Shown: one piece after another, positions 1 to 8,551 of the stretch | How the letters are laid out: each line of letters begins with the position of its first letter | Numbering within the stretch: the stretch's first letter is position 1 | Assembly (NCBI GenBank): GCA_019637635.1 | Contig: JAHBVI010000014.1 | Coordinates: forward strand, 1-64,000 | Direction of reading: 5' to 3' | Length of the DNA: 64,000 nt | Source: Anaerolineae bacterium | Lineage (GTDB): Bacteria; Chloroflexota; Anaerolineae; Promineifilales; Promineifilaceae | Program-made: the position numbers and the translations under genes | The notes under the pieces: model-generated | What the model was told of the DNA's origin: nothing | Database searches by the model: none | What the model saw: the letters and a program-made list of their open reading frames with translations, nothing else

Positions 1-52
1 TCCCTCTCCCTCGTTCGCTTTCTACTGACAGCGCCAGACAGATGGGTGGGAT

Positions 53-784
53 ATGATGCAGAGACCCAAACGCCTGATTCGCCAACCACAGCAACGCCCA
101 ACCGCCCGCCAGCCGTTGGAGCGCGAATTGCGCCGCCTGCAAGACAACATGCTGGTCATGGGCAGCCGCGTGAGCCATAACATTACAGACGCGGTGGATA
201 TTCTCAGAAACCATGACCTGGACGCCGCTATCCAGTTGATCGCCGATGACCGGCTGGTGAATGCCCAACGTCATCAGATGGAAGCAGATTGCCTGTCGCT
301 CATTGCCACCCAAAACCCCATTGCCCGCGACCTGCGTATTATCGCCGCCGTCTTAGCCATTGTTACCGAACTGGAACGCATCAACGATTACGCCAAAGGC
401 ATTGCCAAAGTCACCCGCAAAGTGGGCAAAGAGCCACTGCTGCCGCCCACACCAGATTTGCCGCGCATGGCGGTAAAGGCGCAGGGCATGTTACGCCGCG
501 CCCTGTTTGCCTTTACCGAACGTGACGTGGCCCTGGCTTATGCCATTGCCAACCTGGATGATGAGGTAGACGCCCTCTATAACCAGATTTATGCCGACCT
601 GGTTTCTGAAGTCATTCAATGCCCCTCTGTAGCCGCTCATGCCAATTATTACCTGTGGGCGGCGCACAATCTGGAACGCACCGGCGACCGGGCGCTTAAC
701 ATTTGTGAGCGGGTCATCTTTACGGTAACGGGGAAGTTGGTGGAATTGGATCATATTGCGCCGGACGGAGATTTGGAGGGGTAG
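53..784 (+). CDS. phoU: PhoU-family phosphate regulatory protein
   Basis: A 243-residue all-helical protein with the two-repeat PhoU layout. The repeats carry the family's metal-binding type motifs: ELERINDYAKGI near residue 112 and NLERTGDRALNICE near residue 206. PhoU proteins dampen Pst phosphate uptake and PhoR/PhoB signalling at the membrane; that role is family knowledge. No pst or pho genes lie downstream, so partners, if clustered, would be left of the window. Tandem ATGs at 53 and 56 follow a purine-rich GGGTGGGA; either may be the start. The roughly 40-residue basic N-terminal extension is longer than usual. Confidence 0.9.
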   Translation: MMQRPKRLIRQPQQRPTARQPLERELRRLQDNMLVMGSRVSHNITDAVDILRNHDLDAAIQLIADDRLVNAQRHQMEADCLSLIATQNPIARDLRIIAAVLAIVTELERINDYAKGIAKVTRKVGKEPLLPPTPDLPRMAVKAQGMLRRALFAFTERDVALAYAIANLDDEVDALYNQIYADLVSEVIQCPSVAAHANYYLWAAHNLERTGDRALNICERVIFTVTGKLVELDHIAPDGDLEG

Positions 785-793
785 CAGGTAACA

Positions 794-824
794 GGTTGCA
801 GGTGGTCACTTGCCACCAGCAACC
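794..824 (+). terminator. Hairpin with T-rich tail after phoU
   Basis: GGTTGC-A-GGTGG pairs with CCACC-A-GCAACC around a 7-nt loop, followed by TTCCCTTTCTTTT. It lies 10 nt after the phoU stop and is probably its intrinsic terminator. It is also built from the ttgcaac/ggtggc units seen in other intergenic repeats of the window. Confidence 0.6.
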
Positions 825-930
825 TTCCCTTTCTTTTGGCAATTTATTTGTTTCGGGGTTTAATTAAGCGTGTTATCGGGTTCAACAACACCGGATAGGT
901 TTTTGCAAACCCGTCCGGTTGGCAAATAAC

Positions 931-1965
931 ATGCTCATTTATTACCACCCCAACCATCTGGCACATGATCAGGCCCGCTTGCATCAACCTGATGACCCCC
1001 ATTCTGTTGTTTATTATTCAGAGGTAGCCCAACGCGGGCCGTTGATTCACGACGCCATCGTGGCGGCCGGCCTGGGTGTTATCCAGCCGCCACAAGATTT
1101 TGGCCTGGCGCCCATCGTGGAAGTTCACCGGCATGAGATGGTGGCTTTTTTGCAAACGGCGCATGAGCGTTTTGTGGCCGAAACGGGGCGGGATGTGGCC
1201 CTACCGGAGACTTTTAGCATTGGTGGACGGCCGCGACGCAAACCGGTTTCGGTGTGGGGGCTGCTCGGGTATTACTGTTTTGATATAGGGTCGCCTGTTT
1301 TTGCGGGGACGTGGGAGGCAGCGTATGGCAGCGCACAAACGGCCGTGGCCGCCGCCGCCGCGATTGCCAGTGGAGAACGCCTGGTGTATGCCCTCTGCCG
1401 CCCACCGGGGCACCACGCCGCCGCCGATATGTTTGGCGGCTTTTGTTATCTGAACAACGCCGCCATCGCCAGCCAATGGCTGGTGGAAAAAGGGCAGCGC
1501 ATCGCTATTTTGGACCTGGACTACCATCATGGGAACGGTACGCAGGAGATTTTCTACGGCCGTGCCGACGTCCTCACCTGCTCCATCCACGCCGACCCCC
1601 TGCATGAATACCCTTTCTACTGGGGGTTTGCCGACGAATACGGTATTGGCGCCGGTGAAAATTACAATTTCAACTTCCCGCTGCCGCTGGGCACACAAGA
1701 AGCAGCTTATCTGGTAGCGCTGGATATTGCCCTGCGCCGGATTCGCGCCTTTGTGCCCGACTGTCTGGTGGTCTCTTTTGGCGCTGATACCCTGGAAAAT
1801 GATCCGGTGGGTGGGTTTAAGCTGTCGGTGGAAAGTTACGGCCGTATCGCCGCCCAAATCGCCGCCCTTGACCTGCCGACACTGGTGATCCAGGAAGGCG
1901 GTTATCTGCTGCCACAGTTAGGCTCATGTGTACTCTCTTTTCTACAAGGATTAAAAACAGGTTGA
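931..1965 (+). CDS. Histone deacetylase / acetylpolyamine amidohydrolase family enzyme
   Basis: About 344 residues with the arginase/deacetylase fold. Visible catalytic motifs are RPPGHHA (tandem His, charge relay), DLDYHHGNGTQ (Asp and His zinc ligands) and SFGADTLENDP (third zinc-ligand Asp). The YPFYWGFADE segment resembles acetylpolyamine amidohydrolases more than class I deacetylases, so the likely substrates are acetylated polyamines or other small acetylated amines in the cytoplasm. A TTG at 919 opens the frame, but ATG 931 aligns better with the family N-terminus (ML-IYYHPNHLAHD). It is followed 4 nt later by a membrane protein gene, suggesting co-transcription. Confidence 0.85.
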   Translation: MLIYYHPNHLAHDQARLHQPDDPHSVVYYSEVAQRGPLIHDAIVAAGLGVIQPPQDFGLAPIVEVHRHEMVAFLQTAHERFVAETGRDVALPETFSIGGRPRRKPVSVWGLLGYYCFDIGSPVFAGTWEAAYGSAQTAVAAAAAIASGERLVYALCRPPGHHAAADMFGGFCYLNNAAIASQWLVEKGQRIAILDLDYHHGNGTQEIFYGRADVLTCSIHADPLHEYPFYWGFADEYGIGAGENYNFNFPLPLGTQEAAYLVALDIALRRIRAFVPDCLVVSFGADTLENDPVGGFKLSVESYGRIAAQIAALDLPTLVIQEGGYLLPQLGSCVLSFLQGLKTG

Positions 1966-1969
1966 CGGT

Positions 1970-2599
1970 ATGGAAACACACAAAAGCATCTCCCTCAACA
2001 GCCGGAATGGCGTCATGTTTCTGGGCATCTTTGGCCTGCTTTGGACGTGTTGTTCGCTGACCTTCATGGTGCCGGCGCTGCTCAGCCGTGAATATCTGGG
2101 CGCTCTGCTTAGCACCCTTTTTGTGCTGCCAGGGCTGATCATGTTGGGCTACGCCGCCACCGTTTATTACGGCCGTGCCCGTGTGGGCAAACCAGACATC
2201 ACCATTTCCAATTCCAATTTGCGCGTGGGTGAACAGTTCACCGTCAATCTGATGCATACCTTTAAGCGCAACGTGCAGCTTGAAGGCATTGTGGTGCAGT
2301 TGGTGTTCAAGGAAACGGCCACTTATCAGCAAGGCACAGACACGCGCACCGTCACCCATGAAGACATTTATGAGAATTTTGAACTGCCGGGCGGCGAGTA
2401 CCTGGCCGGGCAGTACATTCAGGAAACCTTCGCCATGCAAATCCCCCCAGACGCCATGCATACCCTGAAAGTACGGCGTAACCGGTTGGAATGGTTTGTA
2501 CGGGTCAAGGCGGGCATTGCCAAACTGCCGGACTATGTGGACGAGTATGAGTTAACAGTACTGCCGGAGTTGGCGGCAGGGAAGTGGGAGATTGGGTAA
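1970..2599 (+). CDS. Membrane-anchored protein of unknown function with arrestin-like beta domain
   Basis: 209 residues. Two hydrophobic helices (about residues 15-37 and 43-63) are followed by a soluble beta-rich domain (from PDITISNSNLRVGE onward). The lead-in and spacing look like an arrestin/Spo0M-like sandwich, but that is inference from pattern only. It begins 4 nt after the deacetylase and is followed 35 nt later by a smaller protein of similar beta character, so the three probably form one operon. The last codons (W-E-I-G-stop) come from the start of an attgggta repeat array. Confidence 0.6.
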   Translation: METHKSISLNSRNGVMFLGIFGLLWTCCSLTFMVPALLSREYLGALLSTLFVLPGLIMLGYAATVYYGRARVGKPDITISNSNLRVGEQFTVNLMHTFKRNVQLEGIVVQLVFKETATYQQGTDTRTVTHEDIYENFELPGGEYLAGQYIQETFAMQIPPDAMHTLKVRRNRLEWFVRVKAGIAKLPDYVDEYELTVLPELAAGKWEIG

Positions 2600-2617
2600 T
2601 TGGGTAATTGGGTCATT
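2588..2617. repeat. attgggta unit array (direct)
   Basis: Three tandem copies of an ATTGGGTA-type 8-mer. The array begins inside the last codons of the preceding gene and provides its TAA stop. Confidence 0.8.
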
Positions 2618-2634
2618 AGTAGGAGCAAGCACAA

Positions 2635-3036
2635 ATGGCAGATGTGTTAATTGAGATTACGCTGTTGGGCGGGGAGACGGATTATGGGTATAAGCGATAT
2701 GCGCCGGGTGAGGCGCTGCGCGGGAATTTGACGGTGTATCCTGATAGTGACATAAAGTGTAAAAATCTATATTTGCGGCTGTTGTGGCATACGGCCGGGC
2801 GGGGCACACAGTTTTTGGAAAAAGTGCAGGAACTCAACATGTTCAGCGGCACACTCTCCGGTGGTTCGCCTCGTTCGTTTGATTTTGAATTTGTGCTGCC
2901 CCAGCAGCCCTGGAGCTTTGAAGGGCACTACATCAGTACCGTGTGGAAGGTGCAGGCGCAGGTGGATGTGGCCTGGGCCTCTGATCCGAAGGGGGAGGCG
3001 CTGTTTGTGTTACGGCCGTTGGCCGATAAACGGTAA
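2635..3036 (+). CDS. Small arrestin-like protein, unknown function
   Basis: 133 residues, no signal peptide. Beta-rich, with GETDYGYKRYAPGEALRG and a WSFEGHYIS-WKVQAQVDV stretch typical of arrestin-N/Spo0M-like sandwiches (resemblance by eye, no family certified). It is the last gene of the presumed operon with the deacetylase and the membrane-anchored beta protein, and may form the soluble half of the same structure. The stop TAA at 3034-3036 lies in the first unit of a cggtaa-type repeat array. Confidence 0.55.
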   Translation: MADVLIEITLLGGETDYGYKRYAPGEALRGNLTVYPDSDIKCKNLYLRLLWHTAGRGTQFLEKVQELNMFSGTLSGGSPRSFDFEFVLPQQPWSFEGHYISTVWKVQAQVDVAWASDPKGEALFVLRPLADKR

Positions 3037-3087
3037 ACGGTAATCGGCTATCCGTCTACCGATTACCGTTTACTGATAACCGATCAC
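3024..3087. repeat. Intergenic inverted array of cggtaat/attaccg units
   Basis: Units CGGTAAA/CGGTAAT are followed by their complements ATTACCG/TTTACTG, giving a long imperfect hairpin between convergent genes. It supplies the stop of the upstream gene and could act as a bidirectional terminator. Confidence 0.75.
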
Positions 3088-3091
3088 CTTC

Positions 3092-3826
3092 CTATGTCTG
3101 CAATCGCTCCACGTCCTCAATCTGCCCCAAAACCAGCAGCATATCTCCCGGCTGAAACAGAAAATTAGCCGCCGGGTTCACCAGTAGTGCCCCCTCCCGG
3201 TCAATGGCTATAACATTCAGTCCCAGTTTTTGGCGCAGGTTACACTGCGCCAATGTTTGCCCACACAACTTCGGTGGCACTGCCACTTCCACCACGCTCA
3301 GACCATCCCGAATTTCCATATAGGCGTCAATCACATAACGGCTGGCCAGGCGCCGCCCCAGGTGAATACCGGCTTCATGTTCAGGCATGATCACCTCATC
3401 TGCCCCTACTTCTTCCAGGATCGTCTTTTGCAATCGGGTGGCGGCTTTGGTAATGACCCGTCGTACCCCCAGCCGCCGCAGCAGCACCGTCGCCAACACA
3501 TTATCTTCAAAATTATCGCTGATACAGACAATTCCGGTGTCAAATTCGGCAATACCCACCTGGGCCAGCGCATCAGCGTTGGTGGCATCTAATTGCAAGA
3601 CGTGGGGTAGCGTCCTGCTCACGTGCTGCACCCGCTCCAGGTCTGCGTCTATGCCCAGCACGTCTTGCCCATTGTTCACCAGCGTTTCGGCCAGGCTGCT
3701 GCCAAAACGCCCCAACCCAATAACCACAAACCCACGCCGCTGCGAGGATACCGGCGCCGGGGTGGTTGGCGCGTTTTCTAATATGACCGGTTTTGATTTG
3801 CCGAATAGTTTGTTGATGATACTCAC
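3092..3826 (-). CDS. ktrA: Potassium uptake regulatory subunit (TrkA/KtrA, RCK)
   Basis: 244 residues. The N-terminal RCK_N Rossmann domain has the nucleotide motif GLGRFGSSLAETL and the acidic GIDAD that binds the ribose (about residues 33-60). An RCK_C domain follows from about residue 160. A cytoplasmic gating subunit that binds NAD(H)/ATP on the membrane subunit KtrB, encoded immediately upstream (16-nt gap). The start is GTG at 3826, with AAGGAGG 13 nt upstream just after the ktrB stop. An extra 30-residue N-terminal tail is present. Confidence 0.9.
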   Translation of the reverse strand: MSIINKLFGKSKPVILENAPTTPAPVSSQRRGFVVIGLGRFGSSLAETLVNNGQDVLGIDADLERVQHVSRTLPHVLQLDATNADALAQVGIAEFDTGIVCISDNFEDNVLATVLLRRLGVRRVITKAATRLQKTILEEVGADEVIMPEHEAGIHLGRRLASRYVIDAYMEIRDGLSVVEVAVPPKLCGQTLAQCNLRQKLGLNVIAIDREGALLVNPAANFLFQPGDMLLVLGQIEDVERLQT

Positions 3827-3842
3827 GGGTTATATTGCCTCC

Positions 3843-5192
3843 TTAGCCCACAAATACGTCTTCTTGAGGATAGCGAAAAGCGATGGCGGACGGCCGTCCA
3901 AACAACGAAAACATCACCCCCAACGGCCCTATGCGCCCAATCAGCATGGTCAGAATGACGATGATCTTACCACCGCTGCTCAATGTCGGCGTCAGCCCCA
4001 GCGAAAGGCCTACATTGCTCAACGCTGAAGTCGCCTCAAACAGGATGTCTAACAAAGGGACAGCCGGTTCAGTCAGGGTAAGCAGAATAGAGGCGATGGC
4101 AAGCCAGAATACGGCCGTGATTGCTACTGCCACCCCCTTGACCAGGGTATCACGCGGGATGCGCCGACCAAAGGCATTCACATCCCGGTTGTGCCGCAGC
4201 ACCGCCCACAACACCAGCAGAATAACACCAAAGGTGGTGGACTTGATGCCACCCCCCGTACCCCCGGCTGGCGCGCCAATAAACATGATGATGATGAGAA
4301 TGAGCAGAGATGTCTGCCGCCACTGCACCAGGTTGACGGTATTGAAGCCAGTGGTGCTGCTGGCCGCCAACACCTGAGAAAATGCGGTGAGAAACTGCGT
4401 AGGCCAGGGTACGGCCGTTGCATAGTTCAGCCAGAACAACACGGCCGTGCCCCCCACCACCAGCCCGGTAGACATCACAATTGCCAGCTTGCTATGCGTG
4501 GTCAACCGGCGCAACGGGTGATGATGGAAAATGTGATCCCCTACACGGTAAATATCGCTCAATACAAAAAAGCCCACCGCTCCGGTGATAGACAGCAGGG
4601 CAATAATGCCGTTAATCAACCAATTGCTCTGGTAGGCCACAAACCCATCGGTAAACAGTGTAAAGCCGGTAGTAGTAAAAGTGGAAATGGCATGAAACAA
4701 ACCCAGATAGGCGGCTTTAAAAAAACCATACACGGGCAACCAATACAGCATCAATGCCAGCGCCCCTACCCCTTCAAACAACAGCGTGAATTTGACAATT
4801 TGCCCCACAAAGCGGCGCATTTCGCCGCGGGAAGGTACAGCCATCGTCTCCGTCATCAAATGACCTCTGCCATAAGAGATGTTGCCCCCCGCCAGGTAAA
4901 TGACAAAGAGGATAAGGGTCATATACCCCAACCCGCCAATCTGCGAGAGACAAATGAGCGTTACCTGCCCAAACAAGGTATAGGTGCGGCCCACATCCAC
5001 CACACTCAGGCTGGTGGTAGATATAGCCGAAACAGACATGAAAAAGGCGTCCAGGAAGGGTTGGCTACGGCCGTTGCTGTTCGCCACCGGCAGCATCAAC
5101 AGCAGCGCCCCCACCAACGATAACAACACAAAACCCAATACCAACGACTGGATCGGCGACAACCGGTGGGTTATCGAACGGATTTTTTTCAT
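3843..5192 (-). CDS. ktrB: Potassium transporter membrane subunit (KtrB/TrkH)
   Basis: About 449 residues with four repeated M1-P-M2 units. Selectivity-filter glycines are visible in STTGF-type loops (for example AISTFTTTGFTLFTDG and AASSTTGFNTVNL). Mediates K+ (often Na+-coupled) uptake across the inner membrane together with KtrA downstream. TTG at 5201 opens the frame, but ATG 5192 (MKKIRSITHRLSPIQ) begins the basic cytoplasmic N-terminus. No strong ribosome binding site precedes it. Confidence 0.9.
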   Translation of the reverse strand: MKKIRSITHRLSPIQSLVLGFVLLSLVGALLLMLPVANSNGRSQPFLDAFFMSVSAISTTSLSVVDVGRTYTLFGQVTLICLSQIGGLGYMTLILFVIYLAGGNISYGRGHLMTETMAVPSRGEMRRFVGQIVKFTLLFEGVGALALMLYWLPVYGFFKAAYLGLFHAISTFTTTGFTLFTDGFVAYQSNWLINGIIALLSITGAVGFFVLSDIYRVGDHIFHHHPLRRLTTHSKLAIVMSTGLVVGGTAVLFWLNYATAVPWPTQFLTAFSQVLAASSTTGFNTVNLVQWRQTSLLILIIIMFIGAPAGGTGGGIKSTTFGVILLVLWAVLRHNRDVNAFGRRIPRDTLVKGVAVAITAVFWLAIASILLTLTEPAVPLLDILFEATSALSNVGLSLGLTPTLSSGGKIIVILTMLIGRIGPLGVMFSLFGRPSAIAFRYPQEDVFVG

Positions 5193-5201
5193 GGGTGGCA
5201 A

Positions 5202-5271
5202 ATGGTAATCGGTAATCGGTGAACGGTAATCGGTCGCTCGATAACCGATTACCGATCACCGATTACGGTTA
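5202..5271. repeat. Inverted array of ggtaatc/gattacc units
   Basis: GGTAATC units turn into GATTACC units around a gctcg loop. The minus-strand aminotransferase ends inside it (V-I-G-D-R-stop), so the repeat supplies its last codons. Confidence 0.8.
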
Positions 5272-6592
5272 ACTCCTCCCCAATTGCCCGCGCCAGCAGT
5301 TCCACCATTTCCGTCACCTGCACCTCGTCTACAATGAGGGGCGGGCCAAGCATGATGATGTCCCCATCACGGCCGTCGGCGCACCCCTGTGAATGGTACA
5401 CCACCAGCCCCAACGCAAACGCCCGCTCCCAAATGCGCCAGTCGAGATGGTCTGTGGCCGGAAACGGCCGTTTTGTCTCCCTATCCTGCACCAATTCAAT
5501 CCCCCAAAACAGCCCCCGCCCACGAATATCACCTACATGGGGATGGTCGGCCAATGATTGGCGCAGCAGCCGCCCCATCAGTTCCCCCATCCGCGCCGAA
5601 TTCTCCACCAGCCCTTCGCGCTGAATGATGTGCAGCGTAGCTAAAGCGGCCGCGCAGCCAACGGCATGATGGCTAAACGTGCCGCCGTGATTCCAGTCGC
5701 CAAATTTCTGGCGAATGAGTTCCACATCGTCATGTTTGGCGGCAATAAAACCGAGCGGGAAATAACCACCCGCCAGCCCTTTGGACGTGACCAGGATGTC
5801 TGGCTGCACCTGCCAGTGGTCAATGCCCCACCATTTGCCGGTACGCCCCAGCCCCACCAGCACCTCATCGGCAATAAGCAGCACGCCATATTGGTCGCAT
5901 ATCTGGCGAATGCGCGGCCAGTAATCGTCCGGCGGTGCCGCCGCACCCAGGCTGGCCCCGCTGATCGGTTCGGCGATAAAAGCGGCCACTTTCTCCGGGC
6001 CATGTTCCAAAATGGCCGCTTCCAACCGGTCGGCGGCTTCCACGCCACTGACCGGATCGCGGTAAGTATACGGCGGGGCGATGTGCGGCATGTCGCGCAG
6101 CATCTCCAGGTATGGGGCGCGCAGCCCAGGCCGCCCACTGACGGCCAATGCGCCCAGCGTCATGCCGTGATAACTTTGCCAGCGGCCGATAACCAGATGA
6201 CGGCCGTCCTCCCCCCGTGCTTGCTGAATCTGTCGTGCCAGTTTAATCGCCCCCTCTACCACTTCGGAACCGCTGCTCAGGTAGAAGAAACGGGCATCCG
6301 GCATGGGCACCACTTCGGCCAGTTCCGCCGACAACTGCTCCACGGGCCGGCTGGTAAACATGAGGGCATGAACGTAGGCGGCGCGGTAAGCCTGGGTAGC
6401 CATGGCCTGCACAATTTCGCTACGGCCGTGACCCACATTCACCACCAGCGGCCCCCCGGAACCATCAATGTACCGTTTGCCGCTTTCATCATAGAGGTAA
6501 ATGCCATCAGCGTGGGAGATTTGGGGACGGCCGTGATTCATCTTGCGGTAAAAGACACGGCCGTGAGGGTGTTTATATAATGTTGTAGTCAT
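5249..6592 (-). CDS. Class III pyridoxal-phosphate aminotransferase
   Basis: About 447 residues, fold type I. Visible: SSGSEVVEGAIKLAR (PLP phosphate-binding and E/G positions), SYHGMT, LIADEVLVGLGRTGKW (Asp contacting PLP N1), and the Schiff-base lysine in TSKGLAGGYFPLG. The family covers omega-aminotransferases such as 4-aminobutyrate or beta-alanine transaminases; the substrate cannot be read from sequence. ATG 6592 lies 2 nt after the stop of a broken toxin gene. An alternative GTG at 6613 would overlap that gene. C-terminal residues VIGDR are encoded by an intergenic repeat. Confidence 0.88.
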   Translation of the reverse strand: MTTTLYKHPHGRVFYRKMNHGRPQISHADGIYLYDESGKRYIDGSGGPLVVNVGHGRSEIVQAMATQAYRAAYVHALMFTSRPVEQLSAELAEVVPMPDARFFYLSSGSEVVEGAIKLARQIQQARGEDGRHLVIGRWQSYHGMTLGALAVSGRPGLRAPYLEMLRDMPHIAPPYTYRDPVSGVEAADRLEAAILEHGPEKVAAFIAEPISGASLGAAAPPDDYWPRIRQICDQYGVLLIADEVLVGLGRTGKWWGIDHWQVQPDILVTSKGLAGGYFPLGFIAAKHDDVELIRQKFGDWNHGGTFSHHAVGCAAALATLHIIQREGLVENSARMGELMGRLLRQSLADHPHVGDIRGRGLFWGIELVQDRETKRPFPATDHLDWRIWERAFALGLVVYHSQGCADGRDGDIIMLGPPLIVDEVQVTEMVELLARAIGEELTVIGDR

Positions 6593-6594
6593 CC

Positions 6595-6855
6595 TTATGG
6601 GTTCTTCAAACACTCGTCGTGATTATCCACGTTGCGTAAGATCAAGTCATCCCCATCAAACTCGAAAGAGAACCTGTATTTGCGGTCAACCCGCCCTTCA
6701 TAGATCCCTTTTGCGCCTTGAATTTGCTTTACTTATAACGATGGGTGACGGGGATTTTCATCCAATAAGCGTAGCGATTTTTGCACTTTCTCCTGGACAT
6801 TTAGTGGTAATCGTTGGTATGCTCGACAAAAGCGATTGGTGAAAACCAGAGGCAT
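6595..6855 (-). pseudogene. RelE/ParE-type toxin interrupted by an in-frame TAA
   Basis: Reading from ATG 6855 gives 40 codons ending RHPSL, then TAA (6733-6735), then the same frame continues as VKQIQGAKGIYEGRVDRKYRFSFEF and ends NHDECLKNP-stop. The joined product (86 residues) has the typical RelE fold order: basic helix, DENPRHPSL, the GRVDRKYRF strand and the FDGDDLILRNV-HD tail. Frame and spacing are preserved, so a single nonsense change explains the break. It follows an AbrB-type antitoxin by 17 nt, as expected for a toxin-antitoxin pair. No longer full-length unless the stop is read through. Confidence 0.75.
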
Positions 6856-6872
6856 CTTGTGATTCCCATGAA

Positions 6873-7163
6873 TCAGGTTTTACCTGCATCCAAGAATTGA
6901 AGCGCATTTTCTATATTGTCGAAGCGGTGCAAACGGCCGTTTTCAATATCTGCCTGCGCTTCTTGCTCTCCTTCCTGCCACTGTCGGCTCCAAAAATAGG
7001 CTTGTGAGCGGTCAATAATAAGTTTAGGCGTTAGACGGATCGAGCCATCCTGTTCTACCGTTACTTCTATCGTGTCGCCCGCTTCCAGGTTTGCCTGTCG
7101 CCGCACAGAAGCCGGTAAATTAATCTGACCATTGCTCCGAATTTGCAATAAAACCATGTCCAT
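6873..7163 (-). CDS. AbrB/SpoVT-type antitoxin
   Basis: 96 residues. The N-terminal swapped-hairpin DNA-binding domain (LLQIRSNGQINLPASVRRQANLEAGDTIEV) is followed by a C-terminal toxin-binding tail (SQAYFWSRQWQEGEQEAQADIENGR). It binds its own promoter and neutralises a RelE-type toxin by analogy with the family. The partner immediately downstream is broken, so this may now be a solitary regulator. Alternative starts ATG 7163 and 7157 differ by two residues. Confidence 0.8.
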   Translation of the reverse strand: MDMVLLQIRSNGQINLPASVRRQANLEAGDTIEVTVEQDGSIRLTPKLIIDRSQAYFWSRQWQEGEQEAQADIENGRLHRFDNIENALQFLDAGKT

Positions 7164-7265
7164 TTCTACCTCATAATCTGGGTTATTGCCCTATTAAGCT
7201 AGAGGGTATCGAACTTGGTCAAAGACGTCAACAGACATTGTAGCTTTTCTACTGTCCACTACCAA

Positions 7266-8009
7266 TCAACGGTACAAACCGGTTGGGTCGAGTTCTGCGC
7301 GAACGATGCGGAGTTCTTCCGGCGTAGGCGGCGTCATTTCGGTTAAATGGGGGGAAACGCGCAACGGCCAGGCCACATCGGCCTGAATAGATTCTACCGT
7401 CTCGCCCGGCGCAATTTCAATGAGGGTCATTTCATGGTCGGCGTTGGCAAAGTCAAACAGCGCCCGGTCGGTAATCACCAACTGCGGCCCGCCGCCAGGG
7501 ATGCCAGCACGGTCGGCCGTATACCCTGGACTGGTGACAAAATCCACCTTGTTTACAAATGCCCGCCCATTCAGCCGCATAATCATAAAAATTTTGTGGG
7601 CGTTAATGGCAATCTCGCACGCGCCGCCGGAACCAGGCAGGCGTGTCTTGGGCGCGGCATAGTCACCAATCACCGTCGTGTTCAAATTGCCATATTTGTC
7701 AATCTGCGCCCCACCCAATAGGGCCACATCCACCAGCCCGCCTTGCAGGTAATACATGAACAGGTCAGCCATGCTGACTACTGAGGTGGCGTCGCTGACC
7801 AGCGTGGGGTCGCCAATGGACAGCGGCAGCCGCGCCGGATGCGCCCCGTAGACGCCGCTTTCATACACCAGTTCCAGTTCCGGCGCATGGCTGCGCTGCG
7901 CCAGATTACAGGCAATGTTGGGCAGCCCCACACCCACAAAGACCACGCGGCTACCCTTCAGCGCCCGCGCCGCATTCACAATCATCAATTCTGAGGGAGA
8001 ATAATCCAT
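7266..8009 (-). CDS. CoA-transferase subunit B (glutaconate-CoA transferase type)
   Basis: 247 residues, family I CoA-transferase beta subunit. The active-site glutamate that forms the CoA thioester is visible in LVYESGVYG (residue about 50), and a glycine-rich LLGGAQIDKYGNLN segment follows. Pairs with subunit A encoded 543 nt upstream in the same direction to move CoA between acyl groups. The acyl substrate is not determinable here. An intervening gene for a small membrane protein ends 1 nt before this start. Confidence 0.87.
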   Translation of the reverse strand: MDYSPSELMIVNAARALKGSRVVFVGVGLPNIACNLAQRSHAPELELVYESGVYGAHPARLPLSIGDPTLVSDATSVVSMADLFMYYLQGGLVDVALLGGAQIDKYGNLNTTVIGDYAAPKTRLPGSGGACEIAINAHKIFMIMRLNGRAFVNKVDFVTSPGYTADRAGIPGGGPQLVITDRALFDFANADHEMTLIEIAPGETVESIQADVAWPLRVSPHLTEMTPPTPEELRIVRAELDPTGLYR

Positions 8010-8010
8010 T

Positions 8011-8505
8011 TTAACCTCGTGCCGGTTCTGCTAATATGATAACTCGTGGCTGTTGTGGATGAATTTTTATATTCACGATTGCGCTTTTCTGGGGAACATC
8101 AGCCTGAAGCAAGAAGGCAAAAAATGTAGCTTCGTAGACCGACATTTGGGGATGATGTACACGGACATACAGGCGATACTCACGCCGACTGGAATGGAAG
8201 GCTTTCAACCGCTTGCTCCGCCGATGCTGCCAACCTGTATCAACCAGATCAAGCACCTGTGCTGTAGCTGGTAGGCCAATTACACGTGCCTGACGATAAG
8301 CTTGAGGGGAAAACACCTCTTTTATCACGTAGAAAAACCCTGTCGCCAGCACGACATTCAAGACCAGGAGGAGTGCAAGAGAGGTCTGGTAAGAGAGAAC
8401 ACCCATTAAGTCAAGCAGACGTACAGCTACAACAAGTAACAATACTATGCCTATGTAGACTCCTATGACCAGCCATTCCAGAAAGAACTTTCGGCGCGAA
8501 CTCAT
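8011..8505 (-). CDS. Small membrane protein of unknown function between CoA-transferase subunits
   Basis: 164 residues: two transmembrane helices (about residues 12-30 and 38-60), then a basic linker (HRRSKRLKAFHSSRREYR) and a beta domain ending VNIKIHPQQPRVIIL. Not recognised. The C-terminal pattern (variable alkyl value, YEA, HP-P) recalls DUF3592-like membrane proteins, a weak resemblance. It splits subunits A and B, which are normally adjacent, with 1-46 nt gaps, so it is likely co-transcribed with them. Confidence 0.6.
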   Translation of the reverse strand: MSSRRKFFLEWLVIGVYIGIVLLLVVAVRLLDLMGVLSYQTSLALLLVLNVVLATGFFYVIKEVFSPQAYRQARVIGLPATAQVLDLVDTGWQHRRSKRLKAFHSSRREYRLYVRVHHPQMSVYEATFFAFLLQADVPQKSAIVNIKIHPQQPRVIILAEPARG

Positions 8506-8551
8506 TCTAATCTTTCATGTGCAGGACAAGTTGGCAACTTACCTTTCATCG

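Noticed and set aside
931..1965. True histone deacetylase acting on chromatin
   Set aside because: Bacterial members act on small acetylated amines; the motif set resembles acetylpolyamine amidohydrolases.
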